Shown here one piece after another: positions 19,670 through 28,055 of a stretch of DNA of 28,055 nt (positions are counted from its first letter, which is position 1; each line of letters begins with the position of its first letter). The notes beneath the pieces were generated by a model. The model was not told where the DNA came from. It worked only from the letters and a program-made list of their open reading frames with translations, and did no database searches. Position numbers and translations under genes: made by a program. The DNA lies in IMG/VR virus record IMGVR_UViG_3300020421_000108, positions 1-28,055 of that record. One strand, written 5' to 3'. The DNA is from a virus.

Positions 19670-20020
19670 ATGCCTTACAAAGATAAAGAGAAGAATCGTG
19701 AGTATCAGCGTGAGTGGGCGAGAAAGAATTCCAAAACTATTAAAGCAAATCAAATTGGTCATAAGAGGAGAATGCAGATAATTGAGGATGCTAAAGAACA
19801 TCCCTGTATCATCTGTAATAAACAATTTCATCCTGTACAAATGGATCTTATACATGTAGATCCATCACCCAAAAAACATAGTATATCAAAACTATTACAG
19901 CTAGCGAGTTACAAAACATTAAAAGAAGAAATTGACAAATGTGCTCCTATATGTGCAAACTGTAATAGATTACTGCAACATGGAATGGTAGATTTACCAG
20001 AACTCATTGTAATGCCTTAG
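19670..20020 (+). CDS. HNH-type endonuclease, probably a homing enzyme
   Basis: A 116-residue protein with a basic helical N-terminus (K-N-R-E-Y-Q-R-E-W-A-R-K-N) and a zinc-bound HNH core: C46-I-I-C49, M-D-L-I-H62-V-D-P, and C95-A-N-C98-N-R. The first catalytic His is His62. The final His of C-x-x-C-H-R is Asn99, giving an H-N-N-like variant. Free-standing HNH genes of this size are mobile and typical between tRNA or structural genes of T4-like phages, where they cut related genomes lacking them. It stands alone between tRNA-Asn and the late promoter of the giant virion gene. The frame at 19512-19781 that overlaps it is not used. No strong ribosome binding site is visible. Confidence 0.8.
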   Translation: MPYKDKEKNREYQREWARKNSKTIKANQIGHKRRMQIIEDAKEHPCIICNKQFHPVQMDLIHVDPSPKKHSISKLLQLASYKTLKEEIDKCAPICANCNRLLQHGMVDLPELIVMP

Positions 20021-20040
20021 GGTTCAAATCCTCATGCATT
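20020..20040 (+). other. Possible remnant of a tRNA 3' end
   Basis: GGG-TTCAAAT-CC followed by TCATGCATT resembles a T loop and 3' acceptor strand. It follows directly on the HNH stop codon, and no matching 5' half is found upstream. The T stem would hold only about three good pairs, so a tRNA trace is suggested, not shown. Confidence 0.3.
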
Positions 20041-20080
20041 GAAATCATAGAACCACACAGTATTTTCACTGGTTAACTGG

Positions 20081-20088
20081 TATAAATA
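20081..20088 (+). promoter_or_regulatory. Late promoter TATAAATA for the giant virion gene
   Basis: A perfect TATAAATA, the T4 late-promoter consensus, lies 39 bases before the ATG at 20128. It is the only perfect copy found in a promoter position here. Confidence 0.8.
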
Positions 20089-20127
20089 AACCCGAGGACA
20101 AAGTATCACCGCAGGGTCAGAGTAATC

Positions 20128-23100
20128 ATGCCATTAACACGTTTAGATAACCTTATTAGTTCAAAAACTGGTAAGTATCTTTATGTTTCGCCAGACGATT
20201 TCAACGCAACGGATGCGTTATCGAACCGAGGCAATTCACCAGTAACACCATTTAAGAGTATTCAGAGAGCATTCCTAGAGATTGCTAGATATTCTTATCT
20301 ACCTGGTTTCGGAAACGATAGGTTTGACCAGTTCAGCATTATGCTGATGCCTGGTATTCACTACATCGATAACCGTCCTGGTCTTGTAGATAATACTGGT
20401 ATTCCTGAATTTGGTTTTGATCAAGCAACTAATGCTTGGACAGACGATAGTATTCTTGATATCTCTAACCCAGATAACATTTTCTGGAAGTTTAACAACA
20501 CTGAGGGTGGCGCAATCATCCCTAGAGGTTCTTCACTCGTAGGTTATGACCTAAGAAGAACTGTTGTTCGCCCAATGTACGTTCCCGATCCTGCAACAAC
20601 GGAACGTGAAATTCCTCGCTCTGCAATTTTTAACGTAACAGGTGGTTGTTACTTCTGGCAGTTCACCATTAAGGATGGACAAACTACATCTGAATCTCCT
20701 CTCTATGATGTTGCCGCAGGTGAAGGTAAGGTTTACTACGATCCAAATGACTTTACCAAACTTGCAGCACCAAACTATTCTCACCACAAGCTAACTGTAT
20801 TTGAATACGCAGATACAGAAGAACTTAGCGTTTTCTATAGAAAAATTGCTAAGGCATTCAATAAGTATCAACCAACCATTGATGATCCTGGTGAATTTGA
20901 TTTCAGAATCCAGGAAAACCGTATTGTTGGTCCTCTATCTGACTCTAGAGTTATTGAGAGTTTAACACTTAGAGATGCTACTACTGTACCTAGTATTCCT
21001 GCATCAACTACTGAAGTTGAAGTAACAACTAAAGTTGATCACGGATACTTCCAAGGTCAGTTTGTTGCAATTTCTAATACAGAAATTGATGATGTCTTAG
21101 AAGGTATTTTCCAGATCAAATCGATTGATCAGAATGATGCCCGTAAATTTACATACGAAATTCCATTCGTTGCTACATCGATTGGAAACAATATCCAATC
21201 AGAGAAGACAGTTAGTGTAGATACTACTCCTGCATTAGGTCAGAACTCACAAACTCTTGCAGAAGTTGACTCTGTTGAATCTGCATCACCATATGTCTTT
21301 AACGTATCGATTAGATCTACGTGGGGTATTTGTGGTATCTGGGCAAACGGTCTTAAGGCGACTGGCTTTAAGTCAATGGTCATAGCTCAATATACTGGAG
21401 TTAGCCTTCAAAAAGATGATAGAGCATTCATTCGTTATGATGAATATACTAACACATGGAACCAAGCATCACTAGTTGATGCATTTGCTACTGTTCCTTA
21501 TCACACCAAAGGTGATAGCTATTGGAAGGATGAGTGGAGAAACTTCCACGTTCGTGCTTCGGATGATGCTTTCATTCAGAACGTTTCTATCTTCGCTGTT
21601 GGTTTTGCTGATCACTTCCTGATGGAAAGTGGTGGTGATATGTCTATTACCAACTCGAACTCTAACTTTGGTAATACATCACTTCATGCTATTGGTTTCA
21701 AAGGTTTCGCCTTTAACCAAGATAAAGGTGGTTACATTACTGATATCATCCCACCTTCAGTGGTTCTTGATAACTTAGCAAGCACCAAAAAGATTTCCTA
21801 CTATACTATTGATATTCAAGGAACTCTTAAAACTTCTCAGAATTATACCAAACTATTCCTTGGTAATGATGACATCATTGATCCGCTAACAAGACCTGCT
21901 GCTACTATTCAGGGTTACAGGTTAGGTGCTAAGACAGATGATCGTCTTAATGTAAAATTAGAAAATGGTCCTACAGGAGATGAATTCTTCTATGCAACTC
22001 TAGAACCAACTGGTTTTGTTAAGTATGTTGCTAAGGGTTCTATCCTTAATCCTTCTGGTGGAGTTGTTAACAGCACATATGCTGATGCTGCTAACCTCAT
22101 CGAATCTAACCGTCGTATGATTCAGGAGGAAGTATTTGGATATATTCTAGAAAAATATCCTAGATTACAAAATATTCCGTATGTAAATCCTGGTCTAAAT
22201 CCTGCAGGTAACAGATACTTTGATGCTCGTAACCTAATTGCTGCTAACCGTCAACAGATTGTTGACACAGCATTTGACGACATGATTGCAACCTATGGAT
22301 CTGGTGTGATCCAAGGTATTGGTGATGGTAAGTGTAAGCGTGACATCGGTTTAATTGTTGACGCTGTTGCAGAAGATCTTAAAGACGGTGGTAACGCAAA
22401 TGTTATTGCTGCAACCAGAACATACTTTGATGGTGATGGTAGTCCACTAGCTAATGGTTTAGTTGGTGAAGAAACATATGCAACCTATGCATTCCGCAGA
22501 GCTCGTGATCTCTGTAAACTTGCAATTGCAAACTTACTATCAAACACAGCAGATCTATATGATCCTGATCCTAACAGTAATCTTGCTCCTTATGGTATCA
22601 ACATCGGTAAGACAGGTTCTCAAGCAGAACTAGATGGTGATACAACTAATGGTGTAACAATTGACCTTGCACTTAAGGCAGATCCTGCATCTCGTTATAA
22701 AGATGCATCTAATAGAGTTGGAGAGAACCTTGACTTTATTGTTGATGCAGCACTTGCTGAGGTAAGTGTATATCATCCTGATTTCTATATTCCTGGTGAT
22801 AGTCAAACTAATGCTCAGTCACGACTTGCAGACGCATTCAGAATGATTCGTCGCAACTCTTCTGAGATTAGAGATAAGGCACTTGCATCTATCGTAGTTA
22901 ATCATCCTGATTTCTATATTCCTGGTGATAATCAGACAGATGGTGGATCTAGATTTGCTGATTCCTATCGCTTGATTGCAGAAAATAGAGATCAGATTGT
23001 TGATACAGCACTGGCACAAATTACTGTAGCACATCCTGACTTCTACATTCCTGGAGACCAGCAAACTGATGCTCGTTCTAGATATGCTGATGGTTATCGT

Positions 23101-26100
23101 TTAATTCAACAGAATAAGGCAGATATTGTTAACTCTGCTTGGGCAGTTGTTAACGCTAACCCACCAGCTTCTGCACCTACTGCTCTTGAAAGCAAGTGTA
23201 GAAGAGATTTGGGTATCTTTATTGATGCTGTATCACTTGACTTGTTTGTTGGTGGTAACAAGTATTCTCGTAAGTTCATCTCTGAATACTTTAATGCTGC
23301 TGGTAATGCATGGATCTCTGGTGGTCTCCAAGGAGAGACAACTGAGAGTATTGCTGCATTCAATGAAGCAAGAGATCAGATGAAACTTGCTGTTGCTAAC
23401 CAACTTGCTATTCAAGATCTTACAGTTACTGAGGGTCCTGCACAATATGGCGGCGGCGGTGGTGATGTATCCAGAACTAACTCTGGTGCATGTGATGATG
23501 TACAATCTGCTATTGTAACTCTTACTGATATTATTACAACTCAGATTGCTGCTGGTAATCTTACTGCTCTTCCTGCAGAAACATCATACATCTCTGGTCC
23601 TGGTGAGGATAAGTGCCGTAGAGATATCGGTATCTTCGTTGACTCTCTAGCACTTGACCTATTCATGCAGGGTAATGTCTATACTTATAGATTTGCTGCA
23701 GAATACTTCGAGAATGCATCTACACCTATTGCTAATGGTGTTACTGGTGAAGAAGCTCCAACGATCACTACGCTGAACAAAGCAGCAGAGATGATCAAGA
23801 AAGCAATCACTAACCAACTATATGAAAAGGATCTAACGATCACTGCTGATAATGCACCTGGATCTGCATATGGTAAGTTATCTAAGGATTACACACCACA
23901 TGGTGCAACTTATGATGCAGCGTCTGGTGAAATGGTTCTCAGTATTGCTAACCATGGTTTAAGCAACGGTGATTATGTTAAGTGTGTAGATAATTCTCTA
24001 ACATTTACTTGTACCTCTGATGGTAATGTTTCTAACGAGACATATCCACGTACATCTGATCCTGCATCTGGACAGTACCTTGAGATCACTGCATCTACAA
24101 CTGATACAATTACAATCAACGTTGGTGCATCTCCTGTTGGACAGCAATATGTACACACATTTGTAAGTGCTGCAACTAATGCTATTAACTTCGCTGGTAA
24201 CACTGCTAACCAATTAATTACTGCTCAGGCAGCACTTTGTTCTGATGTACAATCTGCTGTTGATTCTCTAACTAGCATTGCTACTACAATCATTGCTAAT
24301 GGCAACCTCAGCACTATGCCTATTGAGGTTAACTATGGCACAGGTATGGGTCCTGGTGAGATGAAGTGTGCTCGTGATATTGGATACTTCATTGATGCTA
24401 TCTCTGTTGACTTGTTCTGTGAAGGTAATAAGCACACCAAAGAATTTACTAGACAATATTTTACTGATGCTACCACACCTTTAAGCAATGGTCTTGTAGG
24501 TGAAGAAGCAGAAAGCGTTACTGCTTTCAATACTGCTATCAATGTAATGAAGCAGGCAATCACTAACCAATTATATTATAAGGATCTAACTGTAACTCCT
24601 GGTCCTACTGAATATGGTGGTGCTGGTGGTGATGTTTCTAATAATGACGTTACTGCATGTTCTGATGTACAACTAGCAATCGATACTTTAGGAACTATTG
24701 CTACTGATGCAATCACTGCTGGTAATATTACTGGTGGTATTTGGAACCAAGCTGATAACGCTGGAACATTCATTACTGGTGAAACTAAGTGTCGTAGAGA
24801 CCTTGAAATTGTTGTTAAAGCAGTTCAAAGAGACCTATGGTTTGGTGGTAATGAGTTTACTATTGCTGCAACTAAAGAATATTTCCAGAACAACGCTTTA
24901 ATTACTAACGGTGTTGATGCTGAAGTTGGACCTTCTATTACTGCATTCAAGCGTGCTGAAGATCTAATTCAACGTGCATTAAACAACACATATTACAAGC
25001 GTGACCTTAACATTACACTAGATCAGATTGGTGATCCACCAATTGTAGGTGACATTGAGTGTGATGCACACGACATGGTTGTATCTAACCTTGACTTCAT
25101 TGCTGAGGAAGCATATCTACGTATGCTTGCTGCATATCCTACTTACGAACCACAGGCAGATAATACTGCACAGGATTGTAAGGATGATGTTGTTAGCGTC
25201 CTCAAGGAAGTTATGTGGGACGTTAAGTTTGGTGGTAACTATAAGACATATGATTCTGCTAAAATTTACGTCACCAACTATGACTACAGAGACGGTACTA
25301 CTGTAGAAACATTCATCGATGCTGAGCGTGATGAAGCTGCCAAGGTAATGTTTGAAGCTAAGAACATTGCAATGCAGGTTATCAAAAACGAGACAGTATC
25401 TGTAACTGCTGGTAATACTTTTGCTCAAACAATTGACACCACTATTGTTGATGACTGGGATGCAGATGAACTACTACCTAAGTGTGGTTCTGCTGTTGCT
25501 GCTGTTGACACTCTTATGGGTGTTATCATTCAAGCAATCGGTAATGATGGCGGAGTTGGTAATCTTGACGGTGTAGTTAGAACCACTCCTGATGGTCCTG
25601 ATCCTGCATGGAATAAAGCACTTAATATTATTAGCACTACTGCTACTTCTATTACGGTTAATGTTGGTGCATCTGCATCACAAGATCAATATCCACACAC
25701 TTTTGTTGCTGCTGTAGCAGGTGCTGTAGTATCTGGTGGTGACTATGCTCACACATTTGTTAGTGCAAATGCTAACTCTGTTAGCGTACTTAATGGCGGT
25801 ACATTAACACCAACAAATGCTACCTATAATGCTACGAATGGTCAGTTTGTATTGTACTTTGGAACAGCACATGGTGTAACCGCCAGTGATGAAGTTTCCT
25901 TAGTTGATAATGCATTCACATTCTCATGTGACATGGGCAGAGATGCAACTACTAAAACATATCCACGTCCTGGAATTGATCCTTATGCTGGTCAAAACAT
26001 TGCAGTTGATTCCGTAACTGATTACAGTATCACTCTTAATGTTGGCACATCTCCTCTAGTTGAGCATAATGTATCTAATGCAGTATATGATCCTGCAACT

Positions 26101-28055
26101 GGTTCTGTTGCTCTAACAATTGGTGCTCATAGCTTAAGTCAAAATACTAGTATCAAAATTAAGGAAGAGTCCTTAATCTTTAAGTGTACTAAGGATGCAA
26201 ATGTAACAACACATGCATATCCTAGAGCATCTGGTAAGTACAGACCTACTGCATATGCAGAGGGCAACTGTTCTGATGTTCTTGCAACTGTCAACGCTTT
26301 AGTTGATATTCTTTGCAACTCTCTAAATGATGGCGACCTTGATAATCTACCACCACTAAGCACTGGTGAGTGGGATTGTGCTAACGTTCGTGGATCTATC
26401 GAAGTTCTCTTTGATATTCTACAGGATGCAATCGTTGGTGCTACACTTGATGGTTTACCTACACTAAACAAAGGTGACTTCACAGTTAATAATGAAGCAT
26501 CTAAGTGTTTCCGTGACGTTACTTACATCGTTGATGCTGTTGTTAATGACTTGAGATTAGGTGGAAACACTAACTCGGTACAGGCAGGTGAAGCATACTA
26601 TGTTGGTAATAACCTAGAATATATCGATGGAGAGAAAACAGAAACACTAGACGCATGGGATTACGTCGCACAGATGGCAACTGCTGCCATGAGAAACTTC
26701 GATGTCCTTGCATATAATTGTACTACATCTATCGGTTCTTCTATCATTGATGTAAACGATACTCGTGGCATCATCATTGGTATGAGTGTTACTGAATACA
26801 CTGCTGGTTCTTATCGTGATAACGATGGTGCTCCTGGTGTATTAGGAAGCAGTCCAACTGCAGTTTACTCTAACATTCCTGCTGGTACATATGTCAAGAA
26901 CATTATCAGTAATACACAGATTGAACTTGGTGTCAGAGGTTCTAGATTAACCGAGGGTGTCTCTGTAACTGCTCTACAAAATAGCACATCTGTTGATCTA
27001 TACTTTGTATATGAAAATGGTATTTGGGCAGACACTCTACCAACTACAGTAATTGTTGGTCCTGAGAATGAGGGTCCTGATGTTATTGCTGACACAACAA
27101 CTTCTTCTACCAATAGGGAATGTGCTAGCACTGCTGATGCTATCGAAACATTAGTCGGTTGTATTACAACTATTATTAATAGTGGTCTTGGCACAGTTAC
27201 TAGACAAGAGCAGACAGTTAACACTGCACTTCTTGCATCTAGAGCTACAGTATTTACTATTGATGTTTCTGGTAGTGGTCCTTCTAACCCACATGATTTT
27301 GAAACTGGTACACCCATTAGGTTAGTACCACGTCCTCGTTTTGATCAAGTCACAGGTAAATATGTTGACGTTGATAAGCGTCTTGTTCGCTTACCTAAGG
27401 GATTTGAAACTAACAGAACATATTATGTAATTGCACCAGGTAGAATAACACAACCAGAGAACTATGGTGGAACATCATTCTTCGATGGTAGCGATCAAAC
27501 TAGATTAATGCTTGCAACCTCTAAGGAGAATGCAGCAGCAGGTATCTATATCTACGCATCTGAAACAGATAGTATTGATAAGGATGTTGAAATTGATCTG
27601 TATCAGTTTGTTCTAGATGACAAGTACGATCTACACAATTATACAGGTAAACTCAGCGATTCAGTCATTGCTGGTATTGAGACAGATGTATCTCACATCT
27701 TTGACGTTCCTAATGCTGGTGTAACACCACAGAAAGCATTCATCAGAGCTGTTGAAGGTGGTGTTCTACCTCTAATTTCTCAGACATATGTTAATGATCC
27801 TAACGTTGCTGTTACTGATCCAAACAACTCTGCTATTGGTAGAATCAATCCTAATGTTGAATTCTTCACTCGTTATCAAAACAATAAGACATTCACACTT
27901 CACCTATCATATTCTGATGCGATTAACAATGTAAACCCAGTTACATTTGCATCTGGTCAATCAGGTCTTAAATTTGAGGTCTATGCTAACAAGCGTCGTT
28001 CGCCAATGCGATTCGATCCTAGTTTCACTGACGCTATTGCAACTAATGGTAAGTG
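20128..28055 (+). CDS. Giant modular virion structural protein, 3'-truncated by the window edge
   Basis: The frame is open from ATG 20128 to the end, giving at least 2642 residues, and begins M-P-L-T-R-L-D-N-L-I. The N-terminal 90 residues (Y-V-S-P-D-D-F-N-A-T, then F-K-S-I-Q-R-A-F-L-E-I-A-R-Y-S-Y-L-P-G) are those of a large virion protein family of T4-like cyanophages. From about residue 660 on it is built of recurring modules: three 43-residue repeats; seven Cys modules of the type K-C-R-R-D-I-G followed by D-L-x-x-G-G-N; six short modules of the type C-S-D-V-Q-S-A; and beta-sandwich-like units with a Y-P-R end. It is probably part of a baseplate-attached fibre or whisker-like structure that meets the host surface; this role is inferred. 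No catalytic motif was seen. Confidence 0.92.
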   Translation, partial: MPLTRLDNLISSKTGKYLYVSPDDFNATDALSNRGNSPVTPFKSIQRAFLEIARYSYLPGFGNDRFDQFSIMLMPGIHYIDNRPGLVDNTGIPEFGFDQATNAWTDDSILDISNPDNIFWKFNNTEGGAIIPRGSSLVGYDLRRTVVRPMYVPDPATTEREIPRSAIFNVTGGCYFWQFTIKDGQTTSESPLYDVAAGEGKVYYDPNDFTKLAAPNYSHHKLTVFEYADTEELSVFYRKIAKAFNKYQPTIDDPGEFDFRIQENRIVGPLSDSRVIESLTLRDATTVPSIPASTTEVEVTTKVDHGYFQGQFVAISNTEIDDVLEGIFQIKSIDQNDARKFTYEIPFVATSIGNNIQSEKTVSVDTTPALGQNSQTLAEVDSVESASPYVFNVSIRSTWGICGIWANGLKATGFKSMVIAQYTGVSLQKDDRAFIRYDEYTNTWNQASLVDAFATVPYHTKGDSYWKDEWRNFHVRASDDAFIQNVSIFAVGFADHFLMESGGDMSITNSNSNFGNTSLHAIGFKGFAFNQDKGGYITDIIPPSVVLDNLASTKKISYYTIDIQGTLKTSQNYTKLFLGNDDIIDPLTRPAATIQGYRLGAKTDDRLNVKLENGPTGDEFFYATLEPTGFVKYVAKGSILNPSGGVVNSTYADAANLIESNRRMIQEEVFGYILEKYPRLQNIPYVNPGLNPAGNRYFDARNLIAANRQQIVDTAFDDMIATYGSGVIQGIGDGKCKRDIGLIVDAVAEDLKDGGNANVIAATRTYFDGDGSPLANGLVGEETYATYAFRRARDLCKLAIANLLSNTADLYDPDPNSNLAPYGINIGKTGSQAELDGDTTNGVTIDLALKADPASRYKDASNRVGENLDFIVDAALAEVSVYHPDFYIPGDSQTNAQSRLADAFRMIRRNSSEIRDKALASIVVNHPDFYIPGDNQTDGGSRFADSYRLIAENRDQIVDTALAQITVAHPDFYIPGDQQTDARSRYADGYRLIQQNKADIVNSAWAVVNANPPASAPTALESKCRRDLGIFIDAVSLDLFVGGNKYSRKFISEYFNAAGNAWISGGLQGETTESIAAFNEARDQMKLAVANQLAIQDLTVTEGPAQYGGGGGDVSRTNSGACDDVQSAIVTLTDIITTQIAAGNLTALPAETSYISGPGEDKCRRDIGIFVDSLALDLFMQGNVYTYRFAAEYFENASTPIANGVTGEEAPTITTLNKAAEMIKKAITNQLYEKDLTITADNAPGSAYGKLSKDYTPHGATYDAASGEMVLSIANHGLSNGDYVKCVDNSLTFTCTSDGNVSNETYPRTSDPASGQYLEITASTTDTITINVGASPVGQQYVHTFVSAATNAINFAGNTANQLITAQAALCSDVQSAVDSLTSIATTIIANGNLSTMPIEVNYGTGMGPGEMKCARDIGYFIDAISVDLFCEGNKHTKEFTRQYFTDATTPLSNGLVGEEAESVTAFNTAINVMKQAITNQLYYKDLTVTPGPTEYGGAGGDVSNNDVTACSDVQLAIDTLGTIATDAITAGNITGGIWNQADNAGTFITGETKCRRDLEIVVKAVQRDLWFGGNEFTIAATKEYFQNNALITNGVDAEVGPSITAFKRAEDLIQRALNNTYYKRDLNITLDQIGDPPIVGDIECDAHDMVVSNLDFIAEEAYLRMLAAYPTYEPQADNTAQDCKDDVVSVLKEVMWDVKFGGNYKTYDSAKIYVTNYDYRDGTTVETFIDAERDEAAKVMFEAKNIAMQVIKNETVSVTAGNTFAQTIDTTIVDDWDADELLPKCGSAVAAVDTLMGVIIQAIGNDGGVGNLDGVVRTTPDGPDPAWNKALNIISTTATSITVNVGASASQDQYPHTFVAAVAGAVVSGGDYAHTFVSANANSVSVLNGGTLTPTNATYNATNGQFVLYFGTAHGVTASDEVSLVDNAFTFSCDMGRDATTKTYPRPGIDPYAGQNIAVDSVTDYSITLNVGTSPLVEHNVSNAVYDPATGSVALTIGAHSLSQNTSIKIKEESLIFKCTKDANVTTHAYPRASGKYRPTAYAEGNCSDVLATVNALVDILCNSLNDGDLDNLPPLSTGEWDCANVRGSIEVLFDILQDAIVGATLDGLPTLNKGDFTVNNEASKCFRDVTYIVDAVVNDLRLGGNTNSVQAGEAYYVGNNLEYIDGEKTETLDAWDYVAQMATAAMRNFDVLAYNCTTSIGSSIIDVNDTRGIIIGMSVTEYTAGSYRDNDGAPGVLGSSPTAVYSNIPAGTYVKNIISNTQIELGVRGSRLTEGVSVTALQNSTSVDLYFVYENGIWADTLPTTVIVGPENEGPDVIADTTTSSTNRECASTADAIETLVGCITTIINSGLGTVTRQEQTVNTALLASRATVFTIDVSGSGPSNPHDFETGTPIRLVPRPRFDQVTGKYVDVDKRLVRLPKGFETNRTYYVIAPGRITQPENYGGTSFFDGSDQTRLMLATSKENAAAGIYIYASETDSIDKDVEIDLYQFVLDDKYDLHNYTGKLSDSVIAGIETDVSHIFDVPNAGVTPQKAFIRAVEGGVLPLISQTYVNDPNVAVTDPNNSAIGRINPNVEFFTRYQNNKTFTLHLSYSDAINNVNPVTFASGQSGLKFEVYANKRRSPMRFDPSFTDAIATNGK
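22327..27200 (+). repeat. Dispersed Cys-module repeats within the giant gene
   Basis: Type A modules (K-C-x-R-D then G-G-N or G-N) have their Cys codons at 22333, 23197, 23614, 24367, 24790, 25177 and 26506. Type B modules (C-S-D-V-Q-S-A and similar) have theirs at 23491, 24238, 24658, 25483, 26269 and 27121. Type C beta-sandwich-like units begin near 23902, 25816 and 26077. A and B mostly alternate. All lie in one reading frame, which confirms that the gene is continuous. Confidence 0.85.
22774..23160 (+). repeat. Three tandem 129-bp (43-codon) repeats
   Basis: Units start at 22774, 22903 and 23032, each with H-P-D-F-Y-I-P-G-D followed by a helix containing R-x-A-D-x-x-R-x-I. The spacing is exactly 129 bases. 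Degenerate relatives (D-A-R-N-L-I-A-A-N-R-Q-Q-I-V-D) occur upstream near 22225. Confidence 0.95.

Noticed and set aside
19512-19781. 89-residue frame overlapping tRNA-Asn and the HNH gene
   Set aside because: It starts within a terminator, runs through the tRNA, and has no ribosome binding site or recognisable product.
22774-23160. Tandem repeats considered as a CRISPR array
   Set aside because: Units are 129 bases, coding, in frame and contiguous without spacers.
20551-27317. Many minus-strand and out-of-frame open frames inside the giant virion gene
   Set aside because: The plus-strand frame from 20128 is continuous, modular and matches a virion protein; the others lack start signals and have atypical composition.

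Overview
The window is part of the genome of a T4-like myovirus that infects marine unicellular cyanobacteria (Synechococcus or Prochlorococcus). T4-type genes (gp32, gp53, gp48, gp4, a gp54-like protein, gp26, gp27, gp5) sit beside cyanobacterium-specific auxiliary genes: a CP12-like Calvin-cycle regulator and a CpeT-type phycobiliprotein lyase. There are also three phage tRNA genes (Leu-UAA, Thr-UGU, Asn-GUU), a divergent glutaredoxin and several AT-rich late-promoter-like octamers of the NATAAATA type. Gene packing is tight, with many TAATG or ATGA stop/start overlaps.

Layout. 1-1033 (+): the 3' part of the single-stranded DNA-binding protein gene (gp32) and two very small genes. 1071-4090 (-): a leftward operon for tail and head completion in the transcription order gp4, a 209-residue protein, gp48 tail-tube cap, gp53 baseplate wedge. 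4122-14903 (+): the rightward tail tube and baseplate hub block. It runs gp54-like tube initiator, gp26-like chaperone, a short -1 frame extension, a 1154-residue multi-enzyme tail protein, gp27-like hub, CP12-like protein, gp5-like hub, and a separate beta-helical spike protein. 15039-15569: a self-contained unit with a consensus sigma70-type promoter, a structured leader, a small outer-membrane-type protein and an intrinsic terminator. 15601-17415: a chain of overlapping small genes including the glutaredoxin. 17486-20020: tRNA genes alternating with cpeT, a ParB-like gene and an HNH endonuclease gene. 20128-28055: the first 2642 codons of a giant repetitive virion protein that runs off the right edge.

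How it fits together. The structural genes build the central hub, spike, tube start and cap of a contractile tail. T4 fuses its tail lysozyme to gp5. Here gp5 has no lysozyme, and the GH24 lysozyme lies in the 1154-residue protein encoded just after the tail-assembly chaperone pair, the position usual for a tape measure. That protein also carries an SGNH-hydrolase signature and an M23-peptidase signature, and both sets of motifs appear in circularly permuted order. The chaperone pair shows a U UUU UUC slippery heptamer directly before the gp26 stop codon, with the next small gene open in the -1 frame: the arrangement expected for a lambda G/GT-type programmed frameshift. The frameshift site and the two permuted hydrolase signatures are the most interesting observations in the window. 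Functions are assigned from recognised sequence motifs and gene order only; no database search was possible.
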